From G963677085 sp963677085 (GTDB taxonomy: Bacteria > Planctomycetota > Planctomycetia > Pirellulales > Thermoguttaceae), in assembly GCA_963677085.2 (NCBI GenBank), contig CAXXFH010000004.1, positions 2,046,001-2,110,000 on the forward strand: a stretch of DNA of 64,000 bases, read 5' to 3'. Position 1 is the first letter of the stretch. The number at the start of each line of letters is the position of its first letter. The position numbers and the translations under genes are program-made. Below the pieces are notes generated by a model. It saw only the letters and a program-made list of their open reading frames with translations. It made no database searches and was not told the origin of the DNA. Shown here one piece after another: positions 8,540 through 17,735 of this stretch.

Positions 8540-9739
8540 TTAGTAGTTGATGCACAACTCCAAAATGCCACCATGCAAAGACGTCAGGTTATTGAGCCGG
8601 CCCATGTTGTAGGAGTAGAACTGCATCTGATTCAACCACACTTGGGCCTCGTAGCCCACGCGCACCGTGGTAGTCGCTCTCGAGAAATACTGGGTCCACT
8701 GGATGCCCATAACGCCGCTTAGCATGGTAGCGGCGCCGGTGATGGAACTCGTATTGATGGCGATCGACGTTGGGGTTGGCACCGTCGTCGAGGTTGGGCC
8801 GTCATTCGTGTAGACGTCTCTGAACGTCCAGTGCCCAAACATGAGCGAGCCCGAAGGAGTGCCGAAGAGTTTCAAGGAGTATCGCGGTCGCGTCGACAAA
8901 GGCATTTCCAAAGTCACGCCCAAGGACGGACCGATCCCCCAAAAATCTTGTTTTAGATTCTCGGTCGCCGAATTGAAGAGATAAGTCTTCTCCGAGGTGT
9001 CGATCGGCTGACGCCAATTGGAACTCAGGGACTGGCTGATGATCGCCGCTTTGAGGCCTACGAAAGGGCGCACCACCAGGTTCGGAGCGATCGTGAACGA
9101 GCGTCTGACCTCGAGATCGATCGTGTGGAAATCGAAGTCCCATCGAATGCTTGCGCTGCGGTAATGCGGGCCGAATGAGTCGCCATCCGTATTGTCGACG
9201 TAAAAATTCCCCAGAAACGCGGAATAGACTTCGCCCGCCGCTTGGCTCGTCGCCTTCGTGTTGAAGTTCGTGTAGTACACAGTCGCATCAACTTCGTCGC
9301 CAACGCGCTGATGTCCAACGCCGACTCGAAAGCCGGTGTTCCAATCAAAGGGCGCATCCACGAGAGTGGCTGTGCCAACATACGATCCCAGGAGGCCTTT
9401 GGGGGTGATGATCTGAGCCCAGTTGTCCGCGCCTCCCTCTCGGACTGTCCAGAAGAGCGCGTCTGCGAACAGGTAGGTGCCTTGCTGCGAGGTATTCGGC
9501 GGTAGAAAGGGCACGCAGTTGCCTGCCATCAAGCCCCCCTCGTACAAGACCGCGATGTCCGGTGAGCTCGAGCCGACCAACTCTGGCGGCAGAGGACGAA
9601 ACTCCTCCACGAAGGGCTCACCGCGCACGGGTGGGCACAGAATCACCGCCAGAAGGAGCGTGCCCCATAGCAGGTCGCGCCCCCACGGGCGGAGGGGACA
9701 GCAGCCACATATCCTGTGATTGGCAGATCGACTCGACAT
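8540..9739 (-). CDS. Lpg1974-type outer membrane protein (3 of 3)
   Basis: A 399-residue first gene of the tandem set. After an N-terminal cytoplasmic stretch, WGTLLLAVILC is the hydrophobic core of a signal. Family blocks are YLFADALFWTVREGGADNW, FDWNTGFRVGVGHQ and IDLEVRRSFTIAPNLVVRPF. It ends in an aromatic residue (CINY), as barrel proteins do. It is longer than its two paralogues because of an extra segment before the first strand. Similarity between the three indicates local duplication and divergence. Confidence 0.75.
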   Translation of the reverse strand: MSSRSANHRICGCCPLRPWGRDLLWGTLLLAVILCPPVRGEPFVEEFRPLPPELVGSSSPDIAVLYEGGLMAGNCVPFLPPNTSQQGTYLFADALFWTVREGGADNWAQIITPKGLLGSYVGTATLVDAPFDWNTGFRVGVGHQRVGDEVDATVYYTNFNTKATSQAAGEVYSAFLGNFYVDNTDGDSFGPHYRSASIRWDFDFHTIDLEVRRSFTIAPNLVVRPFVGLKAAIISQSLSSNWRQPIDTSEKTYLFNSATENLKQDFWGIGPSLGVTLEMPLSTRPRYSLKLFGTPSGSLMFGHWTFRDVYTNDGPTSTTVPTPTSIAINTSSITGAATMLSGVMGIQWTQYFSRATTTVRVGYEAQVWLNQMQFYSYNMGRLNNLTSLHGGILELCINY

Positions 9740-10077
9740 GGTTCACGCAAGGGCTGGGTGGAGCGGCGGCAGTTTCCGGCCAGCAACCGGGCAACCACCG
9801 CGCGTCAATGCCTGCCTTATCGGCATACCTTACGCAGAAGGAACAGTCGAAATAACCCTGTATGGGGAGCTGGAAGACCTGTCAGTGTCGACTGCAACAA
9901 AGCTGGCAATCTACAGAAACGGCGCAGACGAGTAGCGATGCGTCTTGCGCGACCTGCAAGAAGTCGCGCAGACGCGGTGTCGCGGAGAGAAAAACGGTGC
10001 GAAACGTCGAACTGGCCGGTTCCGGAAGCATGCTAACGCGATAGGCTGCACTCATCCCTGTGGAGGCGAATTTCCCA
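9740..10077. other. Intergenic, no gene supported
   Basis: About 340 bases between two minus-strand transcription units. Overlapping short plus-strand frames are Arg-rich and lack ribosome binding sites. The promoter of the porin-like operon should lie near 9740-9850, but no clear -35/-10 pair was found. Confidence 0.5.
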
Positions 10078-10860
10078 TCACTTTTTCGCGTTGGCCTTCT
10101 CCGCGTCGCGCTGGCGTTTTTCTGCCCAGTAGTCCTTCATCTGCGGTAATTCCCGTAGCCAGATATTGCGGAAGCAGACTGGGTTGCCATGGAATTGAAG
10201 GCCGAGGGGAGCCTTCTCACCGTGTGGCTCGTACTCGGCCGGTTTGTGCCAGGCCGTGCTGCCCTGCAACTCGAAGTGGTCCTGGATCAACACGCCGTTG
10301 TGCAGCACGCTGATCGTGGTCGGACGCTGCAGCTTACCGTCCTTGTCGAACCGGGCGCCGCGGAAAATGATGTCGTAGGTCTGCCACTCGCCCGGCTTGC
10401 GTGTGGCGTTGACCATCGGCGGGCTTTGCTTGTAAATCGCCCCGGCGCTGCCGTCGACATACGTCTCGTTTTCCCACGAATCGAGGATCTGCACTTCGTA
10501 CTTGCCCAGGAAATACACACCGCTGTTGCCGCGGCCCTGGCTCGCGCTTTTCACCTGCTCGGGCGACGCCCATTCGATGTGCAACTGGCAGTCGCCGAAC
10601 GAATCCTTCGTATGAATCGACCCCTTGTCGGCCACCACGTAGCCGTCCTTCGCGATCCACTTGTCGCCTCCCTCCCACGCCGACATGTCGGTGCCCTGTA
10701 GCAGAATCACCGCATCCGAAGGCGGACCACCACACTCGCCGGGCGTTACCTTTTCGACGGGCGGAAACTCGATGCCGTGCAAATACTCGTCGGCAAACGA
10801 AAACGCAACTGGGGCAAATGCGAGAAGGGTCGCAAACAGGGAGACGATACGGGTGTTCAT
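10078..10860 (-). CDS. DUF1080 (3-keto-disaccharide hydrolase-like) protein
   Basis: A 260-residue secreted protein of the DUF1080 family, a concanavalin-like fold; some members hydrolyse 3-keto-glycosides. The signal peptide covers residues 1-23. Family motifs include GTDMSAWEGGDKW, the central GRGNSGVYFLGKYEVQILDS and the late NGVLIQDHFELQG. The start at 10860 has GAGG nine bases upstream; an in-frame ATG at 10875 has nothing comparable. It is very common in planctomycetes next to sulfatases and sugar enzymes. The exact substrate is unknown. Confidence 0.88.
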   Translation of the reverse strand: MNTRIVSLFATLLAFAPVAFSFADEYLHGIEFPPVEKVTPGECGGPPSDAVILLQGTDMSAWEGGDKWIAKDGYVVADKGSIHTKDSFGDCQLHIEWASPEQVKSASQGRGNSGVYFLGKYEVQILDSWENETYVDGSAGAIYKQSPPMVNATRKPGEWQTYDIIFRGARFDKDGKLQRPTTISVLHNGVLIQDHFELQGSTAWHKPAEYEPHGEKAPLGLQFHGNPVCFRNIWLRELPQMKDYWAEKRQRDAEKANAKK

Positions 10861-11481
10861 TCTGATAGACCTCACTTAGGAAATCGGCATGAAGGTGAAC
10901 GGGAGGGAATTCAGGATCGCTTTACGTTATCGGGTGCCATGCGCTCGCTTGCGCAAAATGCTTCTGGCAAGGCAATCGCTGCGCTAGCATTAGCATGATT
11001 ACGGCACGCGAGGTGGGCTGCACGTGCAGACGCCCGATGCAATGGGTAGTCCCGGTGGCTCCTCTAGCCGGGTACCCAAGGCACAAGGGAATGTCAACAC
11101 GATATGAGCTGTATGGTTTGCAGACCCAAGCGAGTAGTTTTCGGCCAGGGATTTACGCCGCTGGCCGAACACGGGCGTCCCTTCGGGATGCAAACGGACA
11201 GACAAATCTGATTTTACACCACCCGATCGGGGGCGTCAAACTTTGTCCTCTCGACAGCCCGGTCGTCCCGGATGCTCGCTCTTCGGAGCGTGCTCAGAAC
11301 ACCGTTGGCAATTTGGCCACATCGCGAAAGATAAGGGCTGGTCCGGGAGAATTTCGGAGAAATAATTCAAAGGTGATCAACTGGAACCCGAAGTTGCGGG
11401 TCTTCAATTTCTCGGTAACGAGATCCTTTCCGACACGGGCATCCTTCCCGCAAACATCAACCTCCAAGGAGGAGGTGACTC
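10861..11481. other. Intergenic, about 620 bases, no gene supported
   Basis: A plus-strand frame of 168 codons runs through much of this stretch, but it has no ribosome binding site, no recognisable motif and a composition typical of chance frames. The last 30 bases hold the strong AGGAGG site for the next gene. Otherwise I see nothing here. Confidence 0.45.
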
Positions 11482-11697
11482 ATGGTAAGGCACTCCATTG
11501 AACGCAGCGCAACGATGGCGCTGGGCTTCCTCGCTGGCGTGATGCTTGCGATGTGTGTTGCCCCGGGAGATGTGACCCTGTGGATCGCCACGGGAGTCGT
11601 CCTGGGACTGTTCACCCGGGCGTTTCTCGCCAGCAGCTACGGAGGCGAAGTGCCTTGGCCCTTCGCCGAGTCGTGGCGCCACCACAAAGGCAAATGA
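11482..11697 (+). CDS. Small two-helix membrane protein
   Basis: A 71-residue protein not recognised as a family member. A strong AGGAGGTGACTC precedes the ATG, the best ribosome site in this part of the window. Two hydrophobic segments (about residues 12-28 and 32-47) suggest a membrane hairpin, followed by a basic tail (WRHHKGK). It sits alone between minus-strand genes. Function is unknown. Confidence 0.65.
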   Translation: MVRHSIERSATMALGFLAGVMLAMCVAPGDVTLWIATGVVLGLFTRAFLASSYGGEVPWPFAESWRHHKGK

Positions 11698-11793
11698 TCC
11701 TGCTGCTCTGTCCAGATTTGATTTAGGGGTTGAGGTAACATACGGTGGGTGGCACCCAACCCGCCAGCCAAAACTCACCGCAAGACCGGCCGG

Positions 11794-13443
11794 TTACTCG
11801 CTCTTCTGCTGCTTCGCCAGTAGTGCGTCGAATTCTTCGATCTTGAATCGCACGCTGACGACCGAATTCTTCTCGTCCGGCTTAAGCTGGATGTAGGTGG
11901 TGGCCACCACCGTTCCATCGGGTAGCAGTTCCATGCCGGGGTAGCCGAGATCGAACTTCTTCGGGCTGGTCATCAGACGCACGCGGTACTGGCCCTCGCG
12001 CAGATTGACGATGTCGTCGTACGTACCGACCCAGGCCACGAAGTCACCCCGCGTGGGGCTCTTGTGGGCCGTGTCGCGGAAGCAGATTACCAGCCGACCG
12101 TCGGGCAGATAGACACCGTGGTGGCGGTCACCAGTCAACGCGGCCGGCAGTTCGACCGGCTTGCTCCAGGTTTTGGCCTCGTCGTCGCTGGTTACCAATA
12201 ACGAGTTGTAACGTCGAGCGTTTTCGCGACTGAGTATCGCCAATTGCTTGCCGTCAGGCGAACGTACCACCCAAGGCTCACAGGGGTTGCCGGCCGGGTA
12301 ACCGTAGACCTTGGTTTCCGGCAGCCACGTCTGCCCACCGTCTTCCGAGATGGATTGCCAAATCTCCAGCGGCGGACGATCACGATCGCCATGGCCCCGG
12401 TGGTAAACCGCCAACAGACGATCGCCAGCCAGCGGCATCAGGTTCATCGGCACCACGACGCAGTGCAGACCATTGGGCTTCATGGGCGTGAAGGTCTTAC
12501 CCTGGTCCAACGAAATCGACTGATGCATCGCACCGTTGCCGGCCATAACGATCAGTCGCTCGACGCCGTCGGGCCCGACCACGCGGTGAAGCGTCGGACA
12601 GTTGCGGATCGTCTTCCAGTTCTCCGGTACCGGTAGCAACTCGCTCCAAGTCAGCCCACCGTCTGTGCTCTTCTTGAGAGGACCACAGGCGCCGCCATGG
12701 TTGAGCGTCCAAGCGGCAAACATCGTTCGACCGTCGGGCATCAGCAACGTATCGGGATGGCCTTGGTAAACGTCTTTCGTTCCCCGAGCGATGACCACCT
12801 GGCGATCCGTCTGGTCGGTAATGTCGAGCACCGGGATTGTGTAGCCGTCCGCTTGAGTTCGGGCGACCGGTTCGACCGGCTTCGGTGCGTCGACCAAGTT
12901 GCCCGTGGCTGTAAAGCTCTCGACTGCCATGGTACTTCGCCAAGGCCGCAATCCGATGCGTTCGATGACGCCCGGCCATTCGAGGCAATAGATCGGTTTT
13001 CCGTCGATCGAGATGGTTACCTCTTTCTTTTGGCGCACGATATCCAGAATGAACGTTTTTCCGTCTTCTACGACAACCTGGTCGCCGTCGACGAACTGAC
13101 CCCTCTCGAGCAAACGTCCGCCGACGAACACCTTCCCACTAGCTCCTTCGAAGCCGAAGTTCTCCTTGTCGAGAACGAACGACGCCGCGCTTTTGGCGAG
13201 ATTCGTAATGGTCAGGCGTGCCTGAACCTTGAAGTCCCCCTTGCCGAGCCCCTTGGTGGCATAAAGGAAGTTGTCGCAACCGCCACAAGTCAGGGCACCG
13301 TCGACCGTCTGCCACGACGCCCCCTGGGAGTAAACGGCCTTGGCCGCACCATCGGCAACGAAGGTGGCCTGATCGTCTGCCCAGGCGTGGGTTACGGCGG
13401 CCAAGCTTAGCAGGGCGGTTAAGGTCAGCAGGCGTGTGGTCAT
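11794..13443 (-). CDS. Sialidase/BNR-repeat family exported protein
   Basis: A 549-residue secreted protein. The signal peptide (residues 1-22) is followed by a beta-sandwich-like N-terminal part (to about 190) and a six-bladed sialidase-type propeller. Asp-box motifs are visible: STDGGLTW, SEDGGQTW and the variant SDDEAKTW. Sialidase-family enzymes cleave terminal glycosides, but the full Arg triad of true sialidases cannot be confirmed by eye, so another glycan substrate is possible. GGAG lies eight bases before the ATG. Confidence 0.82.
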   Translation of the reverse strand: MTTRLLTLTALLSLAAVTHAWADDQATFVADGAAKAVYSQGASWQTVDGALTCGGCDNFLYATKGLGKGDFKVQARLTITNLAKSAASFVLDKENFGFEGASGKVFVGGRLLERGQFVDGDQVVVEDGKTFILDIVRQKKEVTISIDGKPIYCLEWPGVIERIGLRPWRSTMAVESFTATGNLVDAPKPVEPVARTQADGYTIPVLDITDQTDRQVVIARGTKDVYQGHPDTLLMPDGRTMFAAWTLNHGGACGPLKKSTDGGLTWSELLPVPENWKTIRNCPTLHRVVGPDGVERLIVMAGNGAMHQSISLDQGKTFTPMKPNGLHCVVVPMNLMPLAGDRLLAVYHRGHGDRDRPPLEIWQSISEDGGQTWLPETKVYGYPAGNPCEPWVVRSPDGKQLAILSRENARRYNSLLVTSDDEAKTWSKPVELPAALTGDRHHGVYLPDGRLVICFRDTAHKSPTRGDFVAWVGTYDDIVNLREGQYRVRLMTSPKKFDLGYPGMELLPDGTVVATTYIQLKPDEKNSVVSVRFKIEEFDALLAKQQKSE

Positions 13444-13865
13444 CGTGGGATCTCCGGCTGGCAGGCGGGGTGGCGGTGAGGGGTGAAGGGACTGTTACTG
13501 CCCTGTAGTGTAGCAGGTTCCGCACTCGACGCAAAATATTTCCAGCGACTTCGGCAATGTCTTATTCCGCCAGCAACCGCCCGCCACCACTCCCCCAGGC
13601 GACCCATTTTCGTCATTCAATGACCCAAAAACTGCAACGCAGCAGCGGCGGGTTCCGCCCGGCGCGGTGGTTTTAATGCGGAGGATTATTGTGTTACTAA
13701 CACGAATGGCCTGCCAACGAAGCAAAAGCCACCGTTCTTCCGTGGGGACCCAAATGGTGAGACGAAGTCGCCGCTGCCCCCGAAACCATTGATGCTTCAA
13801 CGCTTTACGTCTTCTTCGGATTGCATTTCTTCATACTCACATCGATACGGCAAAGGAGCGGTGAC
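13444..13865. other. Divergent intergenic region
   Basis: About 420 bases between the divergent sialidase-like and PEP-CTERM genes, so promoters for both should lie here. AAAGGAGCGGTGAC at its end is the ribosome site of the PEP-CTERM gene. No clear operator or RNA was found. Confidence 0.5.
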
Positions 13866-15524
13866 ATGCCTCGGACTATTGCCCGGCAATGGCTCTCTGT
13901 AGCGGCAGTGATTTGCCCGATGGTCTTCGGAGCAAACCTGGCTGCGGCCGCGACCGTCGTTCCGTTGAGCAACCTGTTCGACGACGTCAACCTCGCGACC
14001 GATCCCGCGATGACGCTGGCCACGGCGATCGGCACCGACGCCTACGGGGCGTCGGCCGGAGCGGCGGATCTTGGAGTGGATCGAGTCATCGCTTCGGGCA
14101 GTGCCCTGCCGATGAACGTGGCCCAGTCGATCTCGCCCGTCTTGCAGTTCGACTACGCCAACGTGGGAGGCGGGACCACCTTTGCCCGGCCCGTGACCAA
14201 CGATGCTTGGGGAACCTCAGGTTCTGGGCCGATTCGCACACTCGGCAACAACACGGGCTACGTCGATTCCTCGTCGGCCGGCAAGATCGAAGATGGCATC
14301 GGCATGCACGCCAACGGCCTGATTACCTTCGATCTGAACGAAATCCGCACGGCCGGCGACCTGGGCACCGCGCGGGGAATGTTCACCACGAAGATCGCCC
14401 AGAACGACGACCAGCCCACCAATGGAGCGTGGCGGGCGACGATTTTGGTTTCCGATGCCTCGGGCAATATCCTCTCCAGCTATATCAATGGCCAGTGGGC
14501 GACAACCGGCGAGACAACCAGTGGCAGTGGAGTCTATCAATTCTCGTCGACCATTCCCAACGAGATGGGCGGCAGCACGGGGCCGACCTACGCCACGGTG
14601 GCCATCCCCGACGAGGCGGCCTACCTCACCCTGGCCATGACGTCGGGCGACGTGTCTGCCGACCACGGGGTCTGGTCCGGCGCCGAGATCGAATTCAATG
14701 TGAATCCCGGCCCGATCTACCTGGGCAACCTCTTCGACGACGACGTCAGCGCCAACTCCGGGCTTACATTGGCCGACGCCCTGGCGACCGACACCTTCAA
14801 GGCCGAAGCCAGCGCCAACAGTTTTGGTGTCGACGTAGTCAAGGCCGGCGGGATGGACGTGGCTACGGCGATCAACGGCTCGAATGTCCAGTTCGACTTC
14901 TCGGTAGGTGTTGGAGGCGACGCCTCGACCAGCAGTGGGTTGGCCAACGACGCCGTCGGCGGCGACGGCAATCGCCCGGCGATTCGCACCACCGGATCGA
15001 GCTCGCCCGAGCTGTCGACCACCGAGAAGGTCGAAGAAGGCATCGGCATGCACGCCAACCACTTCGTGACCTTCGACCTGGACGAAATCCGAGACGCCGG
15101 CGGTTTGCCCGACGACTTGAAGTTTCTCGCCGAAGGAGCAATCAACGACAGTGTGGCAGACAGCACGAGCGGAGCGTCGATCTACACGGTTGCCCTGCTG
15201 AGCGACGACAGCGGCGTGATCGCCGGCTACGTGAACGGCCAACTGGTCGACATCACCGAAAACGCTGGCGTGTGGTCGTTCTCGGGCAGCGTTCCCCAAC
15301 GATTCGAAGGCGCTACCGACAACATGAGCGCCTTGTTCGACATCGATCTGACGGCCGACGTCAAATACCTCACCCTGGCCGTGACCGCCGCGGGCGACGG
15401 AATCACCGCCGACCACGGAGTGTTTTCCGGCGCCCGGCTGACAATGGTTCCCGAACCGTCGACCCTCGCGCTGAGCGCCATCGGGCTGTTGGCCCTGGGC
15501 TGGTTTGTGCGGCGACGGAAGTAA
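13866..15524 (+). CDS. PEP-CTERM surface protein with two related domains
   Basis: A 552-residue exported protein with an N-terminal signal (about residues 1-30) and a C-terminal sorting tail VPEPSTLALSAIGLLALGWF followed by RRRK, as recognised by exosortase. The body is two copies of one domain of about 270 residues. The first begins PLSNLFDDVNLATDP and the second IYLGNLFDDDVSANSG; both contain a GIGMHAN-(H/G)-(F/L)-(V/I)-TFDL block and a late ADHGV(W/F)SGA. A binding or surface-structure role is likely. AAAGGAG precedes the chosen ATG. The next gene is a one-domain relative. Confidence 0.85.
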   Translation: MPRTIARQWLSVAAVICPMVFGANLAAAATVVPLSNLFDDVNLATDPAMTLATAIGTDAYGASAGAADLGVDRVIASGSALPMNVAQSISPVLQFDYANVGGGTTFARPVTNDAWGTSGSGPIRTLGNNTGYVDSSSAGKIEDGIGMHANGLITFDLNEIRTAGDLGTARGMFTTKIAQNDDQPTNGAWRATILVSDASGNILSSYINGQWATTGETTSGSGVYQFSSTIPNEMGGSTGPTYATVAIPDEAAYLTLAMTSGDVSADHGVWSGAEIEFNVNPGPIYLGNLFDDDVSANSGLTLADALATDTFKAEASANSFGVDVVKAGGMDVATAINGSNVQFDFSVGVGGDASTSSGLANDAVGGDGNRPAIRTTGSSSPELSTTEKVEEGIGMHANHFVTFDLDEIRDAGGLPDDLKFLAEGAINDSVADSTSGASIYTVALLSDDSGVIAGYVNGQLVDITENAGVWSFSGSVPQRFEGATDNMSALFDIDLTADVKYLTLAVTAAGDGITADHGVFSGARLTMVPEPSTLALSAIGLLALGWFVRRRK

Positions 15525-15553
15525 GCTTTTTGGAAAAGAAAAGGAATATCGCC

Positions 15554-16447
15554 ATGTGTCGAGTACTTGCGGGACTATTGGCCGTGGTATTGGTCGTTGG
15601 TCTTTCGTCGGGCGTGGCCCACGCGGAGCCGATCTACCTGGGCAATCTCTTCGACGATGATGTGACCGTGAACCCCTCGATCACGCTGGCGGAAGCCGTG
15701 GCCACCGACACTTACAAGGCCCTGGCTGATACGAACGATCTCGGGGTTGATACGGTAAAGGCCGGCGGAATGCACGTGGCCACGGCACTGAGCACCGCCG
15801 GCGTGCAGTTCGATTTTTCCGTGGGCGTGGGCGGTGAGGATTCAACGAGCGATGGCATGGCCAACGATGGCATCGGCACCCGCGGTCCGATTCGCACGAC
15901 TGGAGCCGGTTGGGTCGACGACAGTCCGCCGGTACTCCCTAACGAAAAAGTGGAAGAGGGCATTGGTGTCCACGCCAACCGTTTCGTTACTTTTGATCTC
16001 GACGAAATCCGCACGGCCGGCAACCTGACGGGCGACTTGTGGTTTCTGGCCGAAGGCGCCGTTAACGACTCGGCCGTCGATAGGATGAGCGGCGCGGGCG
16101 CGATCCATACGGTCGCCCTGGTTAGCGATGACAACGGCGTGCTTGCTGGCTACGTCAACGGCCAAACGGTTGCCGTTTCCGAGTCGGCGGGCGTGTGGAC
16201 GTTCTCGGGCACGGTGCCCGCAAAGCTCAACGGATTCGGTGGCCCGTTGTCGGCCAATTTCAACGTGGTCCTGGACGAATCAGCGAAGTATCTCACGCTG
16301 GCGATCACCGGAGCCGGCGACGGGATCAACACCGACCACGGCGCATTCGTCGACGCCCGACTGGTCCAGGTACCCGAGCCGTCGACGTTCGTGTTGACCG
16401 GCATCGGCCTGTTAGCCCTCGGCTGGTGTGTGCGGCGGCGGAAGTAA
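15554..16447 (+). CDS. PEP-CTERM surface protein, single-domain paralogue
   Basis: A 297-residue exported protein 29 bases after the previous stop, so probably co-transcribed. The signal peptide is MCRVLAGLLAVVLVVGLSSG. The single domain begins IYLGNLFDDDVTVNPS and closely matches the second domain of its neighbour (shared VKAGGM.VATA, QFDFSVGVGG and IRTTG). The tail VPEPSTFVLTGIGLLALGWC then RRRK is a PEP-CTERM signal. AAGGAAT lies before the ATG at 15554. The same frame stays open upstream to 13889, but that part is out-of-frame Arg-rich shadow of the previous gene and is not real protein. Confidence 0.85.
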   Translation: MCRVLAGLLAVVLVVGLSSGVAHAEPIYLGNLFDDDVTVNPSITLAEAVATDTYKALADTNDLGVDTVKAGGMHVATALSTAGVQFDFSVGVGGEDSTSDGMANDGIGTRGPIRTTGAGWVDDSPPVLPNEKVEEGIGVHANRFVTFDLDEIRTAGNLTGDLWFLAEGAVNDSAVDRMSGAGAIHTVALVSDDNGVLAGYVNGQTVAVSESAGVWTFSGTVPAKLNGFGGPLSANFNVVLDESAKYLTLAITGAGDGINTDHGAFVDARLVQVPEPSTFVLTGIGLLALGWCVRRRK

Positions 16448-16449
16448 TG

Positions 16450-16614
16450 GCGTTGGCAATGCTTCAGCATGGCACGGATTGCGCTATGCCATTAGTTCTC
16501 AGGATTGAGGCAATTTCCTCAAAGCAAGCGACCAACGGAAGCGGCTTCTTGTTTCGGTGCGGTAGCACTCATTGGTTGCGGCCCTGCCGCGCTATGCTGA
16601 AGCATGCCTACGTG
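16450..16614. repeat. MITE-like repeat, family A copy 2 (about 165 bp)
   Basis: The ends are imperfect inverted repeats centred on ATGCTTCAGCAT. The interior matches copy 1 at 2103-2290 (CTATGCC, then CAAAGCAAGCGACCAACGG, then GCGGCCCTGCCG). No open frame is shared between copies. It lies between the PEP-CTERM pair and the DUF1559 gene. Confidence 0.75.
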
Positions 16615-16638
16615 CCGATTTGATGGAGACAGAAAATC

Positions 16639-17592
16639 ATGCGTCGACGAGCAGCCGGTTTCCGCCAGCCCTTTCGTGGGTTCACGCTCGTCGAACTTCT
16701 AGTGGTGATCGCCATCATCGGCATCCTCATCGCCCTGCTGTTGCCGGCCGTGCAAAGTGCCCGCGAGGCTGCGCGGCGGATGCAGTGTACCAACAACCTC
16801 AAACAGTTGGGACTAGCCCTACACGGATATCACTCCACGTTTGGTTGTTTCCCGGCGGGCACCTCGATCAGCGTGCCCGGCCAATGCAGCGGCAGCAGTT
16901 GCCGAGGCAATCCGATGTACATGTGCCTCCTGCCCTACCTGGAACAGGCAGTCATCGAGAACCAGTACGACTACACCACAGTCTACGGCACCTTCGGCTG
17001 GAGCAATTCCGCACGAGACATGGCGCTGAGTTTCTACCAATGTCCGAGCGAAGGGCAGTTCTCGGAGTATCCCCAACGGCGCGTCTATTTCGGCGTGACC
17101 GGCGGAAAAGACCCAGTCACCCGGGGTTGGCGCGGCGATGTCTACCAAGATGGACTGTTCGCGATCAACAAATGGCGATCGATCGCACAGGTGCGTGATG
17201 GGACATCGCAGACCCTGGCTATCGGTGAGAGTGTACATGTAGCCAAGTGGGGACTCGATCCAGATGGCTATGGCGATCCGAATCGCGGTGGACCGGTCGC
17301 TTGGTGGATGGGAGGCGACGCCGGCGCCAACAGCGCCAGGACCGACGTGGTGGTCACCAACCAAAGCTTGGGTCGCGGACTGCGGAGCACGAAAAACCCG
17401 ATCAACGCCAACATTCTCCCCATGGCCGACGACGACGAAAACGACGCCCCCTTCGGCAGTTTTCACCCGGGCGGCACGACTTTCGTGTACGCCGATGGCC
17501 ACGTCTCCTTCCTCAACGAGACGATCGACCTGGATACCTACCAGGCCCTGTCGACTTACGCCGGCGGCGAGGTGATCAATCTCCCAGAATAG
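16639..17592 (+). CDS. DUF1559 protein with pilin-like N-terminus
   Basis: A 317-residue planctomycete family protein. Residues about 14-40 are a type IV pilin-like methylation and helix segment (GFTLVELLVVIAIIGILIA), so prepilin peptidase processing is likely. The family SAREAARRMQCTNNLKQLGLA follows directly. The C-terminal DUF1559 part ends with the typical HPGGTTFVYADGHVSFLN. Members are numerous in planctomycetes and thought to form extracellular pseudopilin-like structures; the exact role is unknown. GGAG lies 12 bases before the ATG. Confidence 0.92.
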   Translation: MRRRAAGFRQPFRGFTLVELLVVIAIIGILIALLLPAVQSAREAARRMQCTNNLKQLGLALHGYHSTFGCFPAGTSISVPGQCSGSSCRGNPMYMCLLPYLEQAVIENQYDYTTVYGTFGWSNSARDMALSFYQCPSEGQFSEYPQRRVYFGVTGGKDPVTRGWRGDVYQDGLFAINKWRSIAQVRDGTSQTLAIGESVHVAKWGLDPDGYGDPNRGGPVAWWMGGDAGANSARTDVVVTNQSLGRGLRSTKNPINANILPMADDDENDAPFGSFHPGGTTFVYADGHVSFLNETIDLDTYQALSTYAGGEVINLPE

Positions 17593-17735
17593 CTCGTCGT
17601 GAAAACTCCTCGTGACAGCACGTCGCGCCGCCCCAATATCCTGCGGGGCACCGGCGATGGGCTTTCCGGCTTCCAGGCATGGGCATCCTCAACCGGCCGC
17701 TGGGCTGCCGTCGCAGAACCGGCTATCATGGCGGA

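Noticed and set aside
10995..11501. Plus-strand frame of 168 codons before the small membrane protein gene
   Set aside because: No ribosome site or protein-like pattern, and it overlaps a gene with a strong AGGAGG site.
13889..15553. Very long plus-strand open frame running into the second PEP-CTERM gene
   Set aside because: Up to 15553 it is the Arg/Gly-rich shadow of the true PEP-CTERM gene at 13866; real coding in this frame starts only at the ATG at 15554 with its own ribosome site and signal peptide.
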